From Lewinella sp. IMCC34191 (GTDB lineage Bacteria > Bacteroidota > Bacteroidia > Chitinophagales > Saprospiraceae): a DNA stretch of 64,000 bases. The stretch spans positions 124,001-188,000 of the forward strand of contig NZ_QNQZ01000006.1 of NCBI RefSeq assembly GCF_003390935.1, in the 5' to 3' direction. Positions 26,307 through 34,484 of the stretch are shown here, piece after piece. The position numbers and the translations under genes were made by a program. The notes under the pieces are model-generated. The model did no database searches. It saw only the letters and a list, made by a program, of their open reading frames with translations, and was not told the origin of the DNA. Numbering within the stretch: the first letter of the stretch is position 1; the number at the start of each line of letters is the position of its first letter.

Positions 26307-26894
26307 TTACCAGTGCCAGCCGACACCGAAGGCCCCGGTTCGGCCGTAGTCGCTACGCAGGGACCGCGCCCGGTACGCGTATCCCATATCCACGCGGGCG
26401 CTGAGGTGCCTGGTAAAGCGGATGGACATCCCCACCCCCGTACGGGCGATCTGCCCCCTGCCCCACCCGACCCCGTAGGGGATGAATTCCGCATCCAGGC
26501 TGTACGAGGACACGGCATAATTAGCGAAACCATACAGCCGCACCCGCTCAACCGTCCAGGGGTTCTTGAACCCGAGCAGATGAGCGAAGTGCACGCGCAG
26601 GCCCGCCCCCAGCTCGATGCCCGTCCGGGTATCGATATCCGGCCCCCAGGCCCGCAGGTAGCCCGCCCGCAGGTGGGGCTCGATGAGGGAAATGAGTTGA
26701 TAATTCAGCTGCAGAAGTGGGCGTACGGCGGCGAATTTGTTGAATCCGTCGACGTCGGATAATGCGAAACCGAAGCCGGGTTCCAGTTCTACGGACCAGG
26801 GCGTTTCGGTGCGCGCCTGGCCGCTCAGCGTAGCGTGGGCCAGCAAACAGTTCACCGTGAGGAGCAGGGGGAGGAAGGTAGTCCGGAACAGCAT
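26307..26894 (-). CDS. Outer-membrane beta-barrel protein
   Basis: 195 residues with signal peptide MLFRTTFLPLLLTVNCLLAHA. Alternating strands (SVELEPGFGFALSD, LQLNYQLISLIEPHLRAGYLRAW, GIELGAGLRVHFA, SARVDMGYAYRARSL) and a final aromatic GVGWHW fit an 8-stranded barrel closing at its C-terminus. Role unknown; no partner on the same strand. Confidence 0.7.
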   Translation of the reverse strand: MLFRTTFLPLLLTVNCLLAHATLSGQARTETPWSVELEPGFGFALSDVDGFNKFAAVRPLLQLNYQLISLIEPHLRAGYLRAWGPDIDTRTGIELGAGLRVHFAHLLGFKNPWTVERVRLYGFANYAVSSYSLDAEFIPYGVGWGRGQIARTGVGMSIRFTRHLSARVDMGYAYRARSLRSDYGRTGAFGVGWHW

Positions 26895-27071
26895 AACTAG
26901 CGGGGTGAATAGGTGTAGGGTTTTGCTAAATTAGGGGAAATACGTTGAAGCGTGGGAACCTTAACAAGCTGCAACAAATGCTCAGGGTCGCACCAGTCCT
27001 CCGCCCAGCTCGCTCCACAGGAGCTGTAGACAAGCGTTAACCAAAAGCAGCAAAAACCGCCTACTAGCCCA

Positions 27072-27379
27072 CTACTGGCGTTTACCCTCGCCATCCCTTC
27101 CGCCGTAGCTTTCGGTCAGAACGCCCCGTCCTTCCCAGCCGCGTCCATTGACACCGCCAGTATCGGCAAAAGCGGGTTGGAGGAAGCGATTAAAATATGG
27201 CTTGGGACAAGGTGCGGTTGATCTCCTACTACGATAATCCCAGGGGGTCCGGCGCGCCCGTTGACGTTATGATGGAAGACCCCGACGATGAATCCATGGG
27301 GGTCGTTGCCAGGAAGAAGCACCTGAATAACTGGAAGAAGTACCAACACTCACTTGCGGCGGATATGGATGACCGTTGA
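27072..27379 (+). pseudogene. Decayed paralogue of the 31682 secreted protein
   Basis: From 27072 one frame reads LLAFTLAIPSAVAFGQ, then SFPAASIDTASIGKSGLEEAIK, matching the signal peptide and N-terminus of the protein at 31682. No start codon lies in frame; an upstream TAG closes it. After ~27197 another frame continues with VRLISYYDNPRGSGAPVDV, MEDPDDESMGVVARKKHL and YQHSLAA, matching the C-terminal half. The middle (~40 residues in the paralogue, including the region with NWSERVGQKIDVFWL) is deleted. It is therefore a truncated, frameshifted relic. The gap 26895-27071 before it and 27380-27461 after it hold nothing recognisable. Confidence 0.75.
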
Positions 27380-27461
27380 CGGAGGTGAGGGCTATCCGCC
27401 CTGTCCCGCGTTCCGGCGGAAAGCTAGATCGCAGCACTTCGCACGCGGCAATGGGTGGTTG

Positions 27462-27487
27462 GGGGCGGCGGAGCGCAGGTAAAAAGC
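27462..27487 (-). repeat. Interspersed repeat copy upstream of the Crp/Fnr gene
   Basis: GGGGGCGGCGGAGCGCAGG followed by TAAAAAG, ~65-90 nt before the regulator start. Confidence 0.65.
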
Positions 27488-27522
27488 GCTTCGATACAGC
27501 AGGGGATAACTCCCGTTCTTCT

Positions 27523-27530
27523 ACCTTAGC
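27523..27530 (+). promoter_or_regulatory. -7-like element TACCTTAG before the Crp/Fnr gene
   Basis: Near match to TAnnTTTG, 20 nt before the ATG at 27550. Confidence 0.3.
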
Positions 27531-27549
27531 CAGCAGCTAACCCCTATCC

Positions 27550-28083
27550 ATGTCCCAGCTGTCGCACGATATCCTCCAGGCTTTCGCCCCGATCCTGACC
27601 CAGCGGACCATGGCAAAAAACGAGCGGTTGCACGAAGCCGGGCGGGTGGGAAACCGGCTCTACCTGGTCGAATCCGGATTACTACGGGCCTATTACCTCC
27701 TGGACGGCCGCGACGTGACCGCCCACTTCGCGACGGCGGGCGAATCCGTCACGGCCCCGGACAGCTTCCTGCGCTGCCAACCAAGTAGATACTACATCGA
27801 AGCCCTCGCGGACTCGCAGGCCTACGTGATCGAACGGCAGGACCTGGAGGATTACCTGGATCGCCACCCCGAATACGAGCGGCTGGCCCGGTTGTATACC
27901 GAAGACTTGTATATGGACCTCCTGCGCCGGTCCGAGAGCATGACGTTCCTTTCCGCGCAGGAGCGCTACGCCAATTTGCTAAATGACCGTCCGGAAATAC
28001 TCGAATTCGCCCCGCTGGGCCATGTGGCATCTTACCTGGGCATGAGCCAGGAAACGCTGAGTCGGGTCCGGGCGGAACGGTGA
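27550..28083 (+). CDS. Crp/Fnr-family transcriptional regulator
   Basis: 177 residues. An N-terminal cyclic-nucleotide-binding-type jelly roll (NERLHEAGRVGNRLYLVESGLLRAYY ... AGESVTAPDSFLR), a long dimer helix, and a C-terminal helix-turn-helix with PLGHVASYLGMSQETLSRVRAE. The HTH is short, as in many Bacteroidota Crp-like proteins of ~190 residues. The phosphate-binding cassette of true cAMP-CRP (GE-x-A-L, PR-x-A) is not conserved and there is no N-terminal Cys cluster of FNR, so the effector is unknown. An FNR-like palindrome lies 7 nt after its stop, placed to control the DJ-1/PfpI gene. Confidence 0.88.
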   Translation: MSQLSHDILQAFAPILTQRTMAKNERLHEAGRVGNRLYLVESGLLRAYYLLDGRDVTAHFATAGESVTAPDSFLRCQPSRYYIEALADSQAYVIERQDLEDYLDRHPEYERLARLYTEDLYMDLLRRSESMTFLSAQERYANLLNDRPEILEFAPLGHVASYLGMSQETLSRVRAER

Positions 28084-28089
28084 CGCTTT

Positions 28090-28103
28090 TTGATCTAGGT
28101 CAA
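28090..28103. promoter_or_regulatory. FNR/CRP-type operator TTGATCTAGGTCAA
   Basis: TTGAT-N4-GTCAA differs by one base from the symmetric FNR-type box TTGAT-N4-ATCAA. Its centre lies ~33 nt upstream of a perfect TAnnTTTG box, so about -43 from the expected transcription start, the class II activator position. Confidence 0.6.
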
Positions 28104-28125
28104 AGGATGGCCCGGTAGGGGCCGC

Positions 28126-28133
28126 TAGTTTTG
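28126..28133 (+). promoter_or_regulatory. -7 element TAGTTTTG for the DJ-1/PfpI lipoprotein gene
   Basis: Exact match to TAnnTTTG. No -33 TTTG is seen, as expected if the upstream operator recruits an activator. The leader to the ATG at 28237 is ~95 nt. Confidence 0.55.
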
Positions 28134-28236
28134 CATGTATTGACCCTCCGGGCCGTCCATACCGAGCCGCTATCGGTCCTCCCTGACGGGCAAGATCAGG
28201 GCGAGAGAGTCTTATGGCTTCCGCAAAACATATGCT

Positions 28237-28983
28237 ATGCACAAAATGCTCCTTTTATTACTTCTCGGCGTATGCCTTTCCACTTGCCAATCCGAGCCCG
28301 GGACCGACCGGCCGGAATCCGGCGGCCCGCCGGAAGCCAGGATGGATGCTCCCGCCCGGGGGAAGCACGTAAAACCCTTTGATCCGGATCTACCCACCGT
28401 TGGACTGCTGCTATTCGATGGCGTCCTGCAGGTGGAAGTCGTGGCGACCTCCGACGTTTTTGCGAAGGCCGATGCGGAGGGCAAGCAGCTATTTAACGTT
28501 GTTTCCATTGCCGAGACCGATGCCCCCGTCGTATCCGAGGAAGGCCTGACCTTCGTTCCGGACTACACCTTTGCCAACAGCCCGGAATTGACGGCTTTAT
28601 TCGTACCCAGTGCCTTTGACATGTACGCCCAGGTCAATAATGAGCGGATCATCAACTTCATACAGAGCAAAAATGAGGAAGCGGAATACGTCGTCAGCAA
28701 CTGCGCCGGCGCCCGATTGATCGGAGCGTCCGGGATTGCCGACGGCCACAAGATCGTAACCTGGGTCGGCGGCGGAGAACAGTTGCAGAAGGACTATCCC
28801 AAACTCAAGGTACAGGACGACCGCTCGGTATCCTTCGTAACGGACGGGAAATTCAGTTCATCCAACGGAAATCTGGCCAGCTACATTTCCGCTCTCGAGG
28901 TACTGGAGCAAATCACCGGTCCGGAGCACAGACAATTCGTGGAAAACTCGCTGTACCTCGGGCAACTCCGGGCATGGCCCTGA
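28237..28983 (+). CDS. DJ-1/PfpI-family lipoprotein
   Basis: 248 residues with a lipoprotein signal MHKMLLLLLLGVCLSTC, then a Pro/Gly/Arg linker and a DJ-1/PfpI domain (~residues 52-240): VGLLLFDGVLQVEVVATSDV, a nucleophile elbow YVVSNCAGARLIGASG with Cys ~153, and KIVTWVGGGEQLQKDYP in place of the usual HxT region. This is the GlxA-like amidotransferase fold; in AraC regulators it senses ligands, in free form it can be a hydratase or chaperone. A lipid-anchored version is uncommon. Likely controlled by the adjacent Crp/Fnr protein. Confidence 0.8.
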   Translation: MHKMLLLLLLGVCLSTCQSEPGTDRPESGGPPEARMDAPARGKHVKPFDPDLPTVGLLLFDGVLQVEVVATSDVFAKADAEGKQLFNVVSIAETDAPVVSEEGLTFVPDYTFANSPELTALFVPSAFDMYAQVNNERIINFIQSKNEEAEYVVSNCAGARLIGASGIADGHKIVTWVGGGEQLQKDYPKLKVQDDRSVSFVTDGKFSSSNGNLASYISALEVLEQITGPEHRQFVENSLYLGQLRAWP

Positions 28984-29165
28984 TCTTGCCCAACGATCGA
29001 TAGGCTACCGCCAGGGCAAGGTACGCCTGATGCAACCCTATATATTATTAAATTAATAATCGTTTAGGGCCTTCCACCATGGCAAGCCATGATTAATATC
29101 CTGCACAAAACCTACGTCGAAGCAGCCCGGATCAGTGGCCGAGCTGGTTTAAGAATTGACCCGAT

Positions 29166-29561
29166 ATGACCGTTTTACGTCGGCTCCGCGAGCATCCCCG
29201 CCTCCTGTTCCTAATCGATGGAGCGGGCGCGCTGTGGTCCGCCTTCGTATCCGGAGTAGTACTGATCACGCTGCAGAAGTACGTCGGCATCCCACAGCAG
29301 GCGCTGTATCTGCTGGCGGCACCGCCACTGCTTTTTGTGGTCTTCGATACCTACTGCTACCTGACGTATCGGGGTCGGCCCGCCGGCAGGCTCCGTACGA
29401 TCGCCGGTCTGAACCTGCTGTACTGTCTGCTCTCCCTTGCGCTGATGGTCCGGCACCACGACGTCCTGCAACTACCGGGCTATGGCTACCTCACCGTGGA
29501 GATCTTCGTAGTGGCCAACCTAGCCCTGTTCGAGATCCGAACGGCGAAGTACCACGTTTGA
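29166..29561 (+). CDS. Hypothetical four-helix membrane protein
   Basis: 131 residues. Four hydrophobic segments (about 14-35, 42-62, 76-92, 102-122) with short basic loops (YRGRPAGRLRT). No family motif recognised. It is 16 nt upstream of the arylamine N-acetyltransferase gene and may share its transcript. Confidence 0.65.
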   Translation: MTVLRRLREHPRLLFLIDGAGALWSAFVSGVVLITLQKYVGIPQQALYLLAAPPLLFVVFDTYCYLTYRGRPAGRLRTIAGLNLLYCLLSLALMVRHHDVLQLPGYGYLTVEIFVVANLALFEIRTAKYHV

Positions 29562-29576
29562 TCGGTCCATACTTAA

Positions 29577-30407
29577 ATGCTTCCTATGACCGATAGTGAC
29601 CTGCAAGCCTACCTGGACCGACTGGATTACACCACTCCTCCCCCGCCGAAGCTGGATACGCTAGCCGAGCTACAACGCCGCCACATGCAGCAAATCGCCT
29701 TCGAAAACCTCAGCGTCTATTTGGGTATCGCACCGGTGCTGACGACGGAGGCGCTGGTCCGCAAAGTGCTGTACGAGCGGCACGGCGGCTACTGCTTCGA
29801 GCTCAACACCCTATACGGTCACCTGCTGGACGCCCTGGGCTATCATACCAAGCCGGTACTGGCCCGGGTACTGCTCCGCAATCCGGAGGAAACGCCGCCC
29901 AGAACCCACCTCACCAATCTGGCAGAGCTGGACGGGGCCTGGTACGTGACCGATGTGGGCTTCGGCGGACTGGCCTCCCGCATACCCTTGCGGATCGACC
30001 ACGCGGGGGAAGTGGAGGACGGCGACGGCTACGTGCGGATCGTACCGCAGTCCTACGGCGAGTACCTCGTACAGCGCCGGACCGAGGATGGCTGGCAGGA
30101 CCAGTACCGGATGGAGACGCGGTCCGCCGTTGCCGCCGACATTAAACTCGGCAACTACTACACCCACAGCCACCCGGATTCCCACTTTATCCACCATCGG
30201 TTCATCGGAAAATTCACCAAGCTCGGCCGGATCGGCTTATTCGACAACGAATTCACCGAACGGCGGGGAACCGAGGTGATCCACCGGGAGACCGTCCCCG
30301 ACGGGCCGGAATGGATCGCCTTCGTGCGGGAACGCTTTGCATTGCCCCTCGACCTGCCACGGGAGCAGCTGGCCAGGCTGATGGTGGGCAAACCCAAGCA
30401 CCAATAA
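29577..30407 (+). CDS. nat: Arylamine N-acetyltransferase
   Basis: 276 residues (an ATG three codons in is an alternative start). The Cys-His-Asp triad is intact: RHGGYCFELNTLYGHLL, PRTHLTNLAELDGAWYV and TDVGFGG. The fold signature MQQIAFENLSVYLG near residue 40 is also present. It transfers acetyl from acetyl-CoA to arylamines and hydrazines in the cytoplasm. A quinone/flavin reductase follows 10 nt later and then a degenerate copy of this same gene. Confidence 0.93.
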   Translation: MLPMTDSDLQAYLDRLDYTTPPPPKLDTLAELQRRHMQQIAFENLSVYLGIAPVLTTEALVRKVLYERHGGYCFELNTLYGHLLDALGYHTKPVLARVLLRNPEETPPRTHLTNLAELDGAWYVTDVGFGGLASRIPLRIDHAGEVEDGDGYVRIVPQSYGEYLVQRRTEDGWQDQYRMETRSAVAADIKLGNYYTHSHPDSHFIHHRFIGKFTKLGRIGLFDNEFTERRGTEVIHRETVPDGPEWIAFVRERFALPLDLPREQLARLMVGKPKHQ

Positions 30408-30417
30408 ATACGGCTTA

Positions 30418-30993
30418 ATGAATATACTCGTGATCTACGGCCACCCCGATCCGGAAAGCTTCAGCCAGTCCCTCGCGGATGCCTACGCCGACGCGGCGGC
30501 CGAGGGCGGCGGGAAGGTTCGGAGGCTTCAGCTCCACCAACTTGATTTCAACCCCAACCTGCGCTTCGGCTACCGGAAACGTACCGAACTCGAGCCGGAT
30601 CTACTACGAGCCCAGGAGGACCTGAGCTGGGCAGATCACCTGGTGTGGGTGTACCCCGTTTGGTGGGGCTCGGTGCCCGCCCTGCTGAAGGGCTTTCTGG
30701 ACCGGGTGTTCCTGCCGGGCTTTGCCTTCACGAAGCGAGAGAATTCATTGTGGTGGGACAAAAATTTTACCGGCAAAACGTCCCGAATCATCTGTACCAT
30801 GGACCAGCCGCCCTGGTTTTACCGGCTGCGGTACGGTCGGCCGAGCACCCGGGCGATGCGGGAGGTGACCCTCCAGTTCATCGGTGTAAAGCGCGTCCGC
30901 ACCACGGCCATCGGGCCGGTACGGCTTTCGCAGGCGGCCTGGCGAGAGGAATGGCTGGCGAAAATCCGAGAATTGGGGCGGCGAGGTAAGTAA
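30418..30993 (+). CDS. NAD(P)H quinone reductase-like flavodoxin-fold protein
   Basis: 191 residues. MNILVIYGHPDPESFSQSLADAY is the FMN/FAD phosphate-binding start of the NQO/MdaB flavodoxin_2 family; WADHLVWVYPVWWGSVPALLKGFLDRVF is the conserved core. It reduces quinones, nitro or azo compounds by two-electron transfer. Immediately behind nat, so the pair may deal with aromatic amines and quinones together. Confidence 0.9.
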   Translation: MNILVIYGHPDPESFSQSLADAYADAAAEGGGKVRRLQLHQLDFNPNLRFGYRKRTELEPDLLRAQEDLSWADHLVWVYPVWWGSVPALLKGFLDRVFLPGFAFTKRENSLWWDKNFTGKTSRIICTMDQPPWFYRLRYGRPSTRAMREVTLQFIGVKRVRTTAIGPVRLSQAAWREEWLAKIRELGRRGK

Positions 30994-30995
30994 AA

Positions 30996-31544
30996 AAGGG
31001 CGGCTACAGCTTCGAGGTGTATACCAGCTACGGGGCGCTGCTGGTCAATCGGGTGGAGCTGGACGGCGCATGGTACGTATCCGACGTGGGTTTCGGCGGA
31101 CTCGCCTCCCGCGTCCCATTACGGTTGGATGACGCCGGGGAGGTCGACGACGGCGACGGGACCGTCCGCCTTCTGCCGCAGGATTTCGACGAGTACCTGG
31201 TGCAGCGGAACACCCCGGACGGCTGGCAGGACCAGTACCGCTTCGAGACCCGCCGCGCCGTCCCCGCCGACATTAAATTCGGCAACTACTACACCCACAG
31301 CCACCCGGATTCCCATTTCCTCCACCACCGCTTCATCGGGCTGTTTACCGACACGGGGCGGATCGGGCTCTTCGGCAACCGCTTCACCGAGCGCCGCGGC
31401 ATCGATGTCGTCGCGGAGCGCACCGTCCCCGACGGACCGGAGTGGATCGCCTTCGTGCGGGAACGGTTTGGCCTGCCGCTGGAGCTGCCCGGGGAGGATT
31501 TGGCGCGGTTGATGGTGGCTAAAGCGGGGTCCGGTAATACCTAA
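30996..31544 (+). pseudogene. Degenerate duplicate of nat
   Basis: The frame begins inside the active-site motif as GGYSFEVYTSYGALL, where nat has GGYCFELNTLYGHLL: the nucleophile Cys is Ser, everything before it is gone, and ~30 residues before ELDGAWYVSDVGFGG are deleted. From there to the end it follows nat closely, including identical stretches such as NYYTHSHPDSHF. A GTG at 31017 could start a 175-residue product, but it cannot be an acetyltransferase. It begins 2 nt after the reductase stop codon. Confidence 0.85.
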
Positions 31545-31681
31545 GCTTCCGTAACCCGCGTCGGCGTGGGTGCGAAAGGGCTGTCGGCTAAAAATGTCGA
31601 GTGATGGGGGTGCTAAACGGGATCTGCAACTATTTATGCCGTTGGTTGGATGTACCTAACCCACAAAAACACCTGCTGCAG

Positions 31682-32164
31682 ATGCCCGCTATTCTTTTTC
31701 TCGCCCTGGCTCTTTTCACCTTATCAGGAACCGCGTTCGGCCAAATGAGCACATCCTTCCCCGCTGAAAAAATAGATACCGCCATCATCCACCGGCGGGG
31801 ACTTCAGGAGCAGATCCGGATGCTGACGGAGGACTGCAACTGGTCCGAACGGGTGGGGCAAAAGATCGACGTATTCTGGTTACGGACCGATCGGGGCAGC
31901 TTTTTCGGCTATTCTTACGAGTACTTCCTGGACTGCAACAACGTGCGCCTGATCTACTGGTACGACAATCCGGGTGGCGTCGGCACCCCCGTCGACTTCA
32001 TGATCGAAGACCTGGAGGACGAGTCGATGTGGGTGGTGGCCAAGACAAAGCACCTGAAAACAAGAAGAAGTACCAGCATCTGCTTGCGGCGGGTGCCGAC
32101 GGAGAATAAGTCCATCGGGGGTCCTACACATCCCCATCTCTACCCTACCCCATACCGGCGTTAA
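31682..32164 (+). CDS. Small secreted protein of unknown function, C-terminus frameshifted
   Basis: The ATG at 31682 gives a signal peptide (MPAILFLALALFTLSGTAFGQ) and a product of 160 residues; earlier ATGs do not. The mature part is MSTSFPAEKIDTAIIHRRG, CNWSERVGQKIDVFWL and NNVRLIYWYDNPGGVG. Compared with the relic at 27072, the frame is lost after KTKHLK: one missing base in AAAACAAGAAGAAG moves the end into another frame. With the base restored it would end KKKYQHLLAAGADGE with a stop at 32107-32109. Either the last ~30 residues are altered or this is a young pseudogene. Function unknown. Confidence 0.6.
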   Translation: MPAILFLALALFTLSGTAFGQMSTSFPAEKIDTAIIHRRGLQEQIRMLTEDCNWSERVGQKIDVFWLRTDRGSFFGYSYEYFLDCNNVRLIYWYDNPGGVGTPVDFMIEDLEDESMWVVAKTKHLKTRRSTSICLRRVPTENKSIGGPTHPHLYPTPYRR

Positions 32165-32563
32165 CTGGTTTACCTCACCACTCGGAAGGGAGGTTTCGGG
32201 CGGCGGGGCGCGGGAGAGCGGACTACTGGTGGCGGACAGACAGTTGGCAGCCCGATTGATCGGGAACAACGTCAACGGATTCCTATCCCCTTGTCGCATC
32301 CGATTTCGGAGCCGTTTCGCTTTATTGGCAACAACGAAAACTTGGGGAGCTAGGATGATCGCTTGGCTGTGGTGCTGTCAGTTCCGGGACGTACCTTGCT
32401 GTATAGAGGCACAGCGGCACTTACTGGCTCGGCGGCTGATGGCAAGCTGTTATTTGGTAATTTAATGTTTAAAGGTGGGGTTAATGCAATGTGCTTGTCT
32501 CCTTGTTGTGGGAAACGAAGACAACCACCACTCAATCCCTACACATTCATTATCCTTAAGAAT
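32165..32563. other. Left flank of the AT-rich island
   Basis: Contains a repeat variant at 32198-32218. GC content falls from the surrounding high level to AT-rich between ~32430 and 32564, marking the island edge. Near 32470-32535 there are imperfect inverted repeats (GGTGGGGTT with AACCACC; TTGTCT with AGACAA). No integrase, tRNA or direct-repeat attachment site was recognised. Confidence 0.5.
32198..32218 (-). repeat. Divergent interspersed repeat copy (GGGCGGCGGGGCGCGGGAG)
   Basis: Same variant form as at 26275, downstream of the secreted protein gene. Confidence 0.45.
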
Positions 32564-33349
32564 ATGTCGAATAAAAAGCTGATTGGGATAGATTTTTCTA
32601 CCCAGCTAACGAAAAGGTATTTAATCTCTGCGATCAGGACCAAGGATAGCTATGTCATTCAGCCAGAGGTTCTGCACAAGCTTAGTAATAAAAAAATTAG
32701 AGAATATATTGACAAAACTTCTGATGCAACCATCTTATCTATTGACTCACCTTTAGGATGGCCCAGACATATGGTTTCGTCTCTTGATAATCACTTTGCA
32801 GGAGAATCAATTCGCTCGAATAGCTTACGAGCAGACTATTTTCGGAGATCAACTGACAAATTAGTTATTGAAATATGTGGAAAAACTCCTTTTTCTGTCG
32901 GCGCAGACAAGATTGCTGCAACAGCTTTTGACGCGCTATGTGTTGTCGGAGATATACTCGACAGATTCGACTTAGACTATGGATTTGGCACAAAGAAAGA
33001 TTGTGTCATAATTGAGTCCTATCCAGCGGTGCATTTAACTGCCCTGCTAGGTGGCGATTACAGTAAAGGCTACAAGGATAAGAGCGGTAAAAATAATAGG
33101 ACCAAAAGAGGTGATATTTATAAATTGCTTGCAACACACTACGACTCAAAAGTCGATTTTGGTAAAATTAGTGCAAACCAAATTTTAGAAAACGACGACG
33201 TATTTGATTCATTCCTGTGTCTATTATCTGCCATAGATTACGATTTAGGAAACCTCCTAGGAGCAGAAAATCTGAAAGCAAAACACTCGCAGGTTGATCT
33301 GTCGAAAGAAACCTTAAGAAAAGAAGGTTATATTTGGGGGTTCCGGTAG
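32564..33349 (+). CDS. DUF429-family protein (predicted RNase H-like nuclease)
   Basis: 261 residues from the ATG at 32564, the start that begins the domain (MSNKKLIGIDFSTQ); the frame is open upstream to 32363 but that part is GC-richer and not domain sequence. DUF429 landmarks are present: IGIDFS (first acidic residue), TILSIDSPLGWP (second), CVIIESYPAVH (Glu-x-x-Pro) and NDDVFDSFLCLLSAIDYD near the C-terminus (Asp pair). The fold is predicted to be RNase H-like with nuclease activity; biochemical roles are poorly defined. The gene is strongly AT-rich, with codon use unlike its neighbours, and lies 64 nt upstream of the SIR2-like gene. Confidence 0.75.
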   Translation: MSNKKLIGIDFSTQLTKRYLISAIRTKDSYVIQPEVLHKLSNKKIREYIDKTSDATILSIDSPLGWPRHMVSSLDNHFAGESIRSNSLRADYFRRSTDKLVIEICGKTPFSVGADKIAATAFDALCVVGDILDRFDLDYGFGTKKDCVIIESYPAVHLTALLGGDYSKGYKDKSGKNNRTKRGDIYKLLATHYDSKVDFGKISANQILENDDVFDSFLCLLSAIDYDLGNLLGAENLKAKHSQVDLSKETLRKEGYIWGFR

Positions 33350-33413
33350 CTCCGTAGTTATCAATCTTCCCAATCTAAAGCAACGTTGTTTCAATTCAAA
33401 ATCAATCGAGTCT

Positions 33414-34286
33414 ATGGATGTATTGTTCGTGGGAAACGGAATAAACACCTTTGCGGAAGGGTACAGCTGGGACCGACTAATGCAAAACTTGTTTGCTAAG
33501 TTTCATTTAGAATCTGTTTTGCATAATGAGAATGCACCCTTCCCCCTGGTCTACGAGGAGATTTATTTTAAGTCAACTCAGCGGAGGAAAATCAAAGAAT
33601 CAAAAATTAAAAATTTTATTGCGGAGGACATAAATCTTTTGAATCCTTCTAATATCCACGAAGAAATTTTAAACTCGGGAATTAAAAATATTATTACCAC
33701 AAATTATGATTACACCCTTCAAAAGGTAAAAATTATCGATCCATCAAAGATTGAAAACTTAGGAAAGGTCAAAGAGTCGCTCTATAGCTTATTTCGTTAT
33801 AATATTGTTGACAACCAAAGAGTCTGGCATGTTCATGGAGAAATGAATGTTCCAAGATCAATAATATTGGGGTATGAGCATTATTCGGGTAACCTTCAAG
33901 CCATGAGAAATTATATAGTGAATGGAACTAGAGGGTCTTACAAAAACCTAAGCGCTAAGGGTCTTATAGATCGACTAAATGATGGCACCACATATTCCTG
34001 GATAGACTACTTTTTCAAACATAATATTCATATTGTTGGATTAAAATTAGATTTCGAAGAGATAGATCTTTGGTGGCTGTTAACTTACCGTGCTAGGGTA
34101 AAAAACAAGAAGAAAGGTAGTAAAATCACTAACAAGATTACTTACTACATTCCAAGAAATTTTGTTAATACATCTAGAGCTAAACTTGAATTCTTGAAAG
34201 CAACGGGGGTAACAATTTCAGTTGTTGAAATTGATCATTCTGAACTTTACTACAGTTTCATCATTAAAAAAATTCAATCTATTTAA
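33414..34286 (+). CDS. SIR2-like domain protein (putative NAD-degrading defence effector)
   Basis: 290 residues made up almost wholly of a SIR2-like Rossmann domain. Landmarks: FVGNGINTFAEGYSW (nucleotide-binding Gly loop), IKNIITTNYDYTLQK (Asn and Asp of the NAD pocket), RVWHVHGEMN (catalytic His), IILGYEHYSG and HIVGLKLDFEEIDLWWLL near the end. In defence systems such SIR2-like domains hydrolyse NAD+ and stop infected cells. Unlike ThsA, DSR2 or Avs5 there is no extra sensor or STAND part, so a separate protein must trigger it. AT-rich, between DUF429 and the WYL/ATPase pair. The defence role is an inference from family and setting. Confidence 0.75.
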   Translation: MDVLFVGNGINTFAEGYSWDRLMQNLFAKFHLESVLHNENAPFPLVYEEIYFKSTQRRKIKESKIKNFIAEDINLLNPSNIHEEILNSGIKNIITTNYDYTLQKVKIIDPSKIENLGKVKESLYSLFRYNIVDNQRVWHVHGEMNVPRSIILGYEHYSGNLQAMRNYIVNGTRGSYKNLSAKGLIDRLNDGTTYSWIDYFFKHNIHIVGLKLDFEEIDLWWLLTYRARVKNKKKGSKITNKITYYIPRNFVNTSRAKLEFLKATGVTISVVEIDHSELYYSFIIKKIQSI

Positions 34287-34312
34287 GGTGTTGGAATTAT
34301 ACATACAACACC
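34287..34312 (+). terminator. Hairpin directly after the SIR2-like gene
   Basis: GGTGTTG (34287-34293) and CAACACC (34306-34312) are perfect inverted repeats with a 12-nt loop, immediately behind the stop codon. No T run follows. Confidence 0.35.
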
Positions 34313-34484
34313 ACCTACCACATACAGCCGCCGGTTGAGCTTCTGGGTGCTATCGTTGCTTTGTAAATAGGCTGAATGAATGTCGATAGCCTTATTACAT
34401 ATTGTTTGATGCAGCCGTCGGGTAGGCCCCCGCTGGGTACGGCAATCAACTTCCAAAAACCACATAACTTACTTATATTGCAAA

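Noticed and set aside
30996-31544. Second functional arylamine N-acetyltransferase
   Set aside because: The nucleophile Cys is Ser, the N-terminal domain is absent and the central part is deleted.
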